Part shown: one piece after another, positions 5,745 to 7,623 of the stretch
How the letters are laid out: every line of letters begins with the position of its first letter
Numbering within the stretch: the stretch's first letter is position 1
Program-made: the position numbers and the translations under genes
Notes under the pieces: model-generated
Told to the model about the DNA's origin: nothing
The model's database searches: none
What the model saw: the letters and a program-made list of their open reading frames with translations, nothing else
NCBI GenBank assembly: GCA_002789465.1
Contig: PFTH01000155.1
Coordinates: forward strand, 1-7,623
Reading direction: 5' to 3'
Origin: Candidatus Roizmanbacteria bacterium CG_4_9_14_0_8_um_filter_34_12
Lineage (GTDB): Bacteria > Patescibacteriota > Microgenomatia > UBA1406 > GWC2-37-13
Length of the DNA: 7,623 nucleotides

Positions 5745-5750
5745 AGGGTT

Positions 5751-7623
5751 ATGAATGCTAATCAAACAATTCGCAACCTTCCCAGAACCAGATCTCTCAC
5801 AATCAACAAACTAATTAAACTTGGAGTTGATACTTTTCAAGATTTACTCAACTATTATCCATCCCGCTACAATGATTATTCTTTAATCTCTCCAGTTGCC
5901 CAACTACGAATTGAACAGCTGGCAACCATCAAAGTTCAAGTAGTTTCTGCAAAAACACACTTAACCCGCTCCGGCAAACGCATGCAACAGTTTGAAGTTG
6001 AAGATGCATCAGGAAAAATTACGGCAGTTGCTTTTAATCAACCATATTTACTGCGAATTTTCAAACCCGGATCTTTACTTTCAATCTCCGGAGTATGCCA
6101 ACTGATTGGAACTGGAAAGGTTTTTACAGTTCAAGACTATGAAGTCTTAAATACATTAGAACAACCAACGACGCATACGGGACGCTTAGTTCCGGTATAC
6201 AGCGAAACCAGCGGTCTTTCCAGCAAGACCATCCGTGAAAAAATTAAATATGTTTTGAGTGAAATTATTGTTTCTGAATCACTTCCAAAAGAAATCATGA
6301 TGTACAATCGTTTAATCAATTGTACATCTGCATATCAACAGATTCATTTTCCTGATAATTTTGAAAGGCTACATCAAGCGCAACAGCGTTTGGCGTTTGA
6401 GGAATTATTTATGTTGCAACTTTCATCAGCACTGCTTAAAAAACAGCGTCAGAGCAATGTAGTTGATCAACCGATTATCTTAAACCAAAAACATGTCAAT
6501 TTATTAAAAGATTTTATAAATAATTTACCTTTCAAGCTCACCAGTGCCCAACAACAAGCTTGGGAAATAATCAAATCCGATTTATCTAAAAAACAGCCAA
6601 TGAACCGACTGCTTCAAGGAGATGTAGGATCAGGAAAAACCGTTGTGGCAGCTCTGGCAGCATATTTATTATTTCTTAACAATCAAAAAACTGCAATTAT
6701 GGCTCCAACGGAAATATTGGCACAGCAACACTTTGCTACAATTAAAGACTTATTTAAAGGTTGTATAAAGACTCCTAAAATAATTCTACAAACAGGATCA
6801 TTAAAACAACTAAAACCAAAAATCAAATACGATATTATTATTGGAACGCAAGCTCTCTTAACTGAAAAACTCAATCTTAAAAATTTTGGAGGCGTGGTGA
6901 TTGACGAACAACACCGTTTTGGAGTGAAACAACGGGCAATGCTCTCTGACAAAACCAAGAATCCTCATCTTCTAACCATGACCGCCACACCAATTCCTCG
7001 CACCATTGCTCTGACTTTATTTTCCGATTTGGATATATCAATTATTAATGAAATGCCTTTTGGTCGAATTCCAATCAAGTCATATCTTGTCCCACTTTCA
7101 AAACGTCAAGCTGGATACGAATGGATCACTAAACAAATAAGCGAAAAAAAAGCACAGGTATTTGTCATTTGCCCACTGGTTGAAGAATCGCAAGTTGAAA
7201 CAAATATTTCCATTAAAGCAGCCGAAAAAGAATATATTTTGTTACAAAAAGTATTTCCGAAGTTTAAAGTGTCTTTGATTCATGGAAAAAAATCTTCAAA
7301 AGAAAAACAAACAACCATGACTGATTTTGTCAATCGAAAAATTGATATTCTTGTTTCCACATCGTTAGTTGAAGTTGGAGTTGACGCGCCGGGAGCAACA
7401 ATTATGATCATTGAAGGAGCTGAGAGATTCGGATTGGCTCAGCTACATCAACTGCGCGGACGTATTGGACGTAATTCAGTTCAATCGTATTGTTTTTTGT
7501 ATACAGAAAATACCGACCAAAAGATTCAAGAACGTCTAAGTTATTTTGTGAAAAATACTAACGGGCTGGCACTTGCAGAATATGATTTAAAAAATCGAGG
7601 AACAGGGGAGTTGTTTGGACAAA
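5751..7623 (+). CDS. recG: ATP-dependent DNA helicase RecG (3' end beyond the window)
   Basis: An SF2 double-strand DNA translocase that regresses stalled replication forks and processes branched recombination intermediates. All 624 visible codons are open. Residues 1-45 carry the short N-terminal segment ending LLNYYPSRYNDYS. The OB-fold wedge domain, which binds the branch point, spans about 57-130 (QFEVEDASGKITAVAFNQPYL). The helicase core follows: KLTSAQQQA, Walker A GDVGSGKT (290-297, K296), MAPTEILAQQH, DEQHRFG (Walker B, D385-E386), TATPIPRT (from 411), STSLVEVGVDAP and QLRGRIGR (567-574). The final bases encode RGTGELFGQ, the start of the TRG region, so only about 50-70 residues are missing compared with the usual length near 690. 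The frame is blocked by TAA at 5739 just upstream, and the ATG at 5751 gives a normal RecG N-terminus. It has its own -10 box and may also be read from the small upstream gene. Confidence 0.96.
   Translation, partial: MNANQTIRNLPRTRSLTINKLIKLGVDTFQDLLNYYPSRYNDYSLISPVAQLRIEQLATIKVQVVSAKTHLTRSGKRMQQFEVEDASGKITAVAFNQPYLLRIFKPGSLLSISGVCQLIGTGKVFTVQDYEVLNTLEQPTTHTGRLVPVYSETSGLSSKTIREKIKYVLSEIIVSESLPKEIMMYNRLINCTSAYQQIHFPDNFERLHQAQQRLAFEELFMLQLSSALLKKQRQSNVVDQPIILNQKHVNLLKDFINNLPFKLTSAQQQAWEIIKSDLSKKQPMNRLLQGDVGSGKTVVAALAAYLLFLNNQKTAIMAPTEILAQQHFATIKDLFKGCIKTPKIILQTGSLKQLKPKIKYDIIIGTQALLTEKLNLKNFGGVVIDEQHRFGVKQRAMLSDKTKNPHLLTMTATPIPRTIALTLFSDLDISIINEMPFGRIPIKSYLVPLSKRQAGYEWITKQISEKKAQVFVICPLVEESQVETNISIKAAEKEYILLQKVFPKFKVSLIHGKKSSKEKQTTMTDFVNRKIDILVSTSLVEVGVDAPGATIMIIEGAERFGLAQLHQLRGRIGRNSVQSYCFLYTENTDQKIQERLSYFVKNTNGLALAEYDLKNRGTGELFGQ

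Noticed and set aside
6137..6958. Minus-strand frames at 6137-6319 and 6683-6958
   Set aside because: They are antisense to recG helicase sequence that is conserved codon by codon.

Overview
The window looks like a chromosome segment from a low-GC bacterium, most likely a member of the Candidate Phyla Radiation (Patescibacteria, Microgenomates-like). That placement is an inference. It rests on AT-rich coding sequence, the near absence of Shine-Dalgarno sequences, start codons placed six bases after a -10 box, a bifunctional PBP1A with a C-terminal Ig-like extension, and a GC-rich palindromic repeat starting TGTCATTGCGA. Genetic code 11 fits. TGA is the stop of pheT and never appears as a sense codon in the conserved genes, and several genes end in TAA, so neither the TGA-to-glycine code of Gracilibacteria nor TAA reassignment is likely.

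Layout from left to right. Bases 2-925 (+) are the 3' part of pheT, the phenylalanyl-tRNA synthetase beta chain, interrupted in frame by a palindromic element of about 147 bp. An AT-rich inverted repeat lies in the convergent gap. Bases 1022-3598 (-) are a complete class A penicillin-binding protein (PBP1A type). Bases 3599-3815 hold its promoter, small-repeat remnants and a weak hairpin. Bases 3816-4544 (-) are an unrecognised 242-residue protein behind a consensus-like promoter. Bases 4545-4855 have no gene but carry that promoter and a 13-bp tandem repeat beside a palindrome. Bases 4856-5521 (-) are one continuous reading frame cut by two in-frame TAA codons, apparently a decaying gene, of which only the last 110 codons form an intact ORF. 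Bases 5613-5741 (+) are a 42-residue candidate membrane peptide. Bases 5751-7623 (+) are recG, complete at its start and cut by the window end.

The genes do not form one pathway. pheT, pbp1A and recG are core functions (translation, cell wall, replication-fork repair). The stretch between pbp1A and recG is the variable part, with an orphan gene, a broken gene and small repeats. The two observations most worth following are the palindromic element carried as coding sequence inside an essential tRNA synthetase gene, and the reading frame with two TAA codons.
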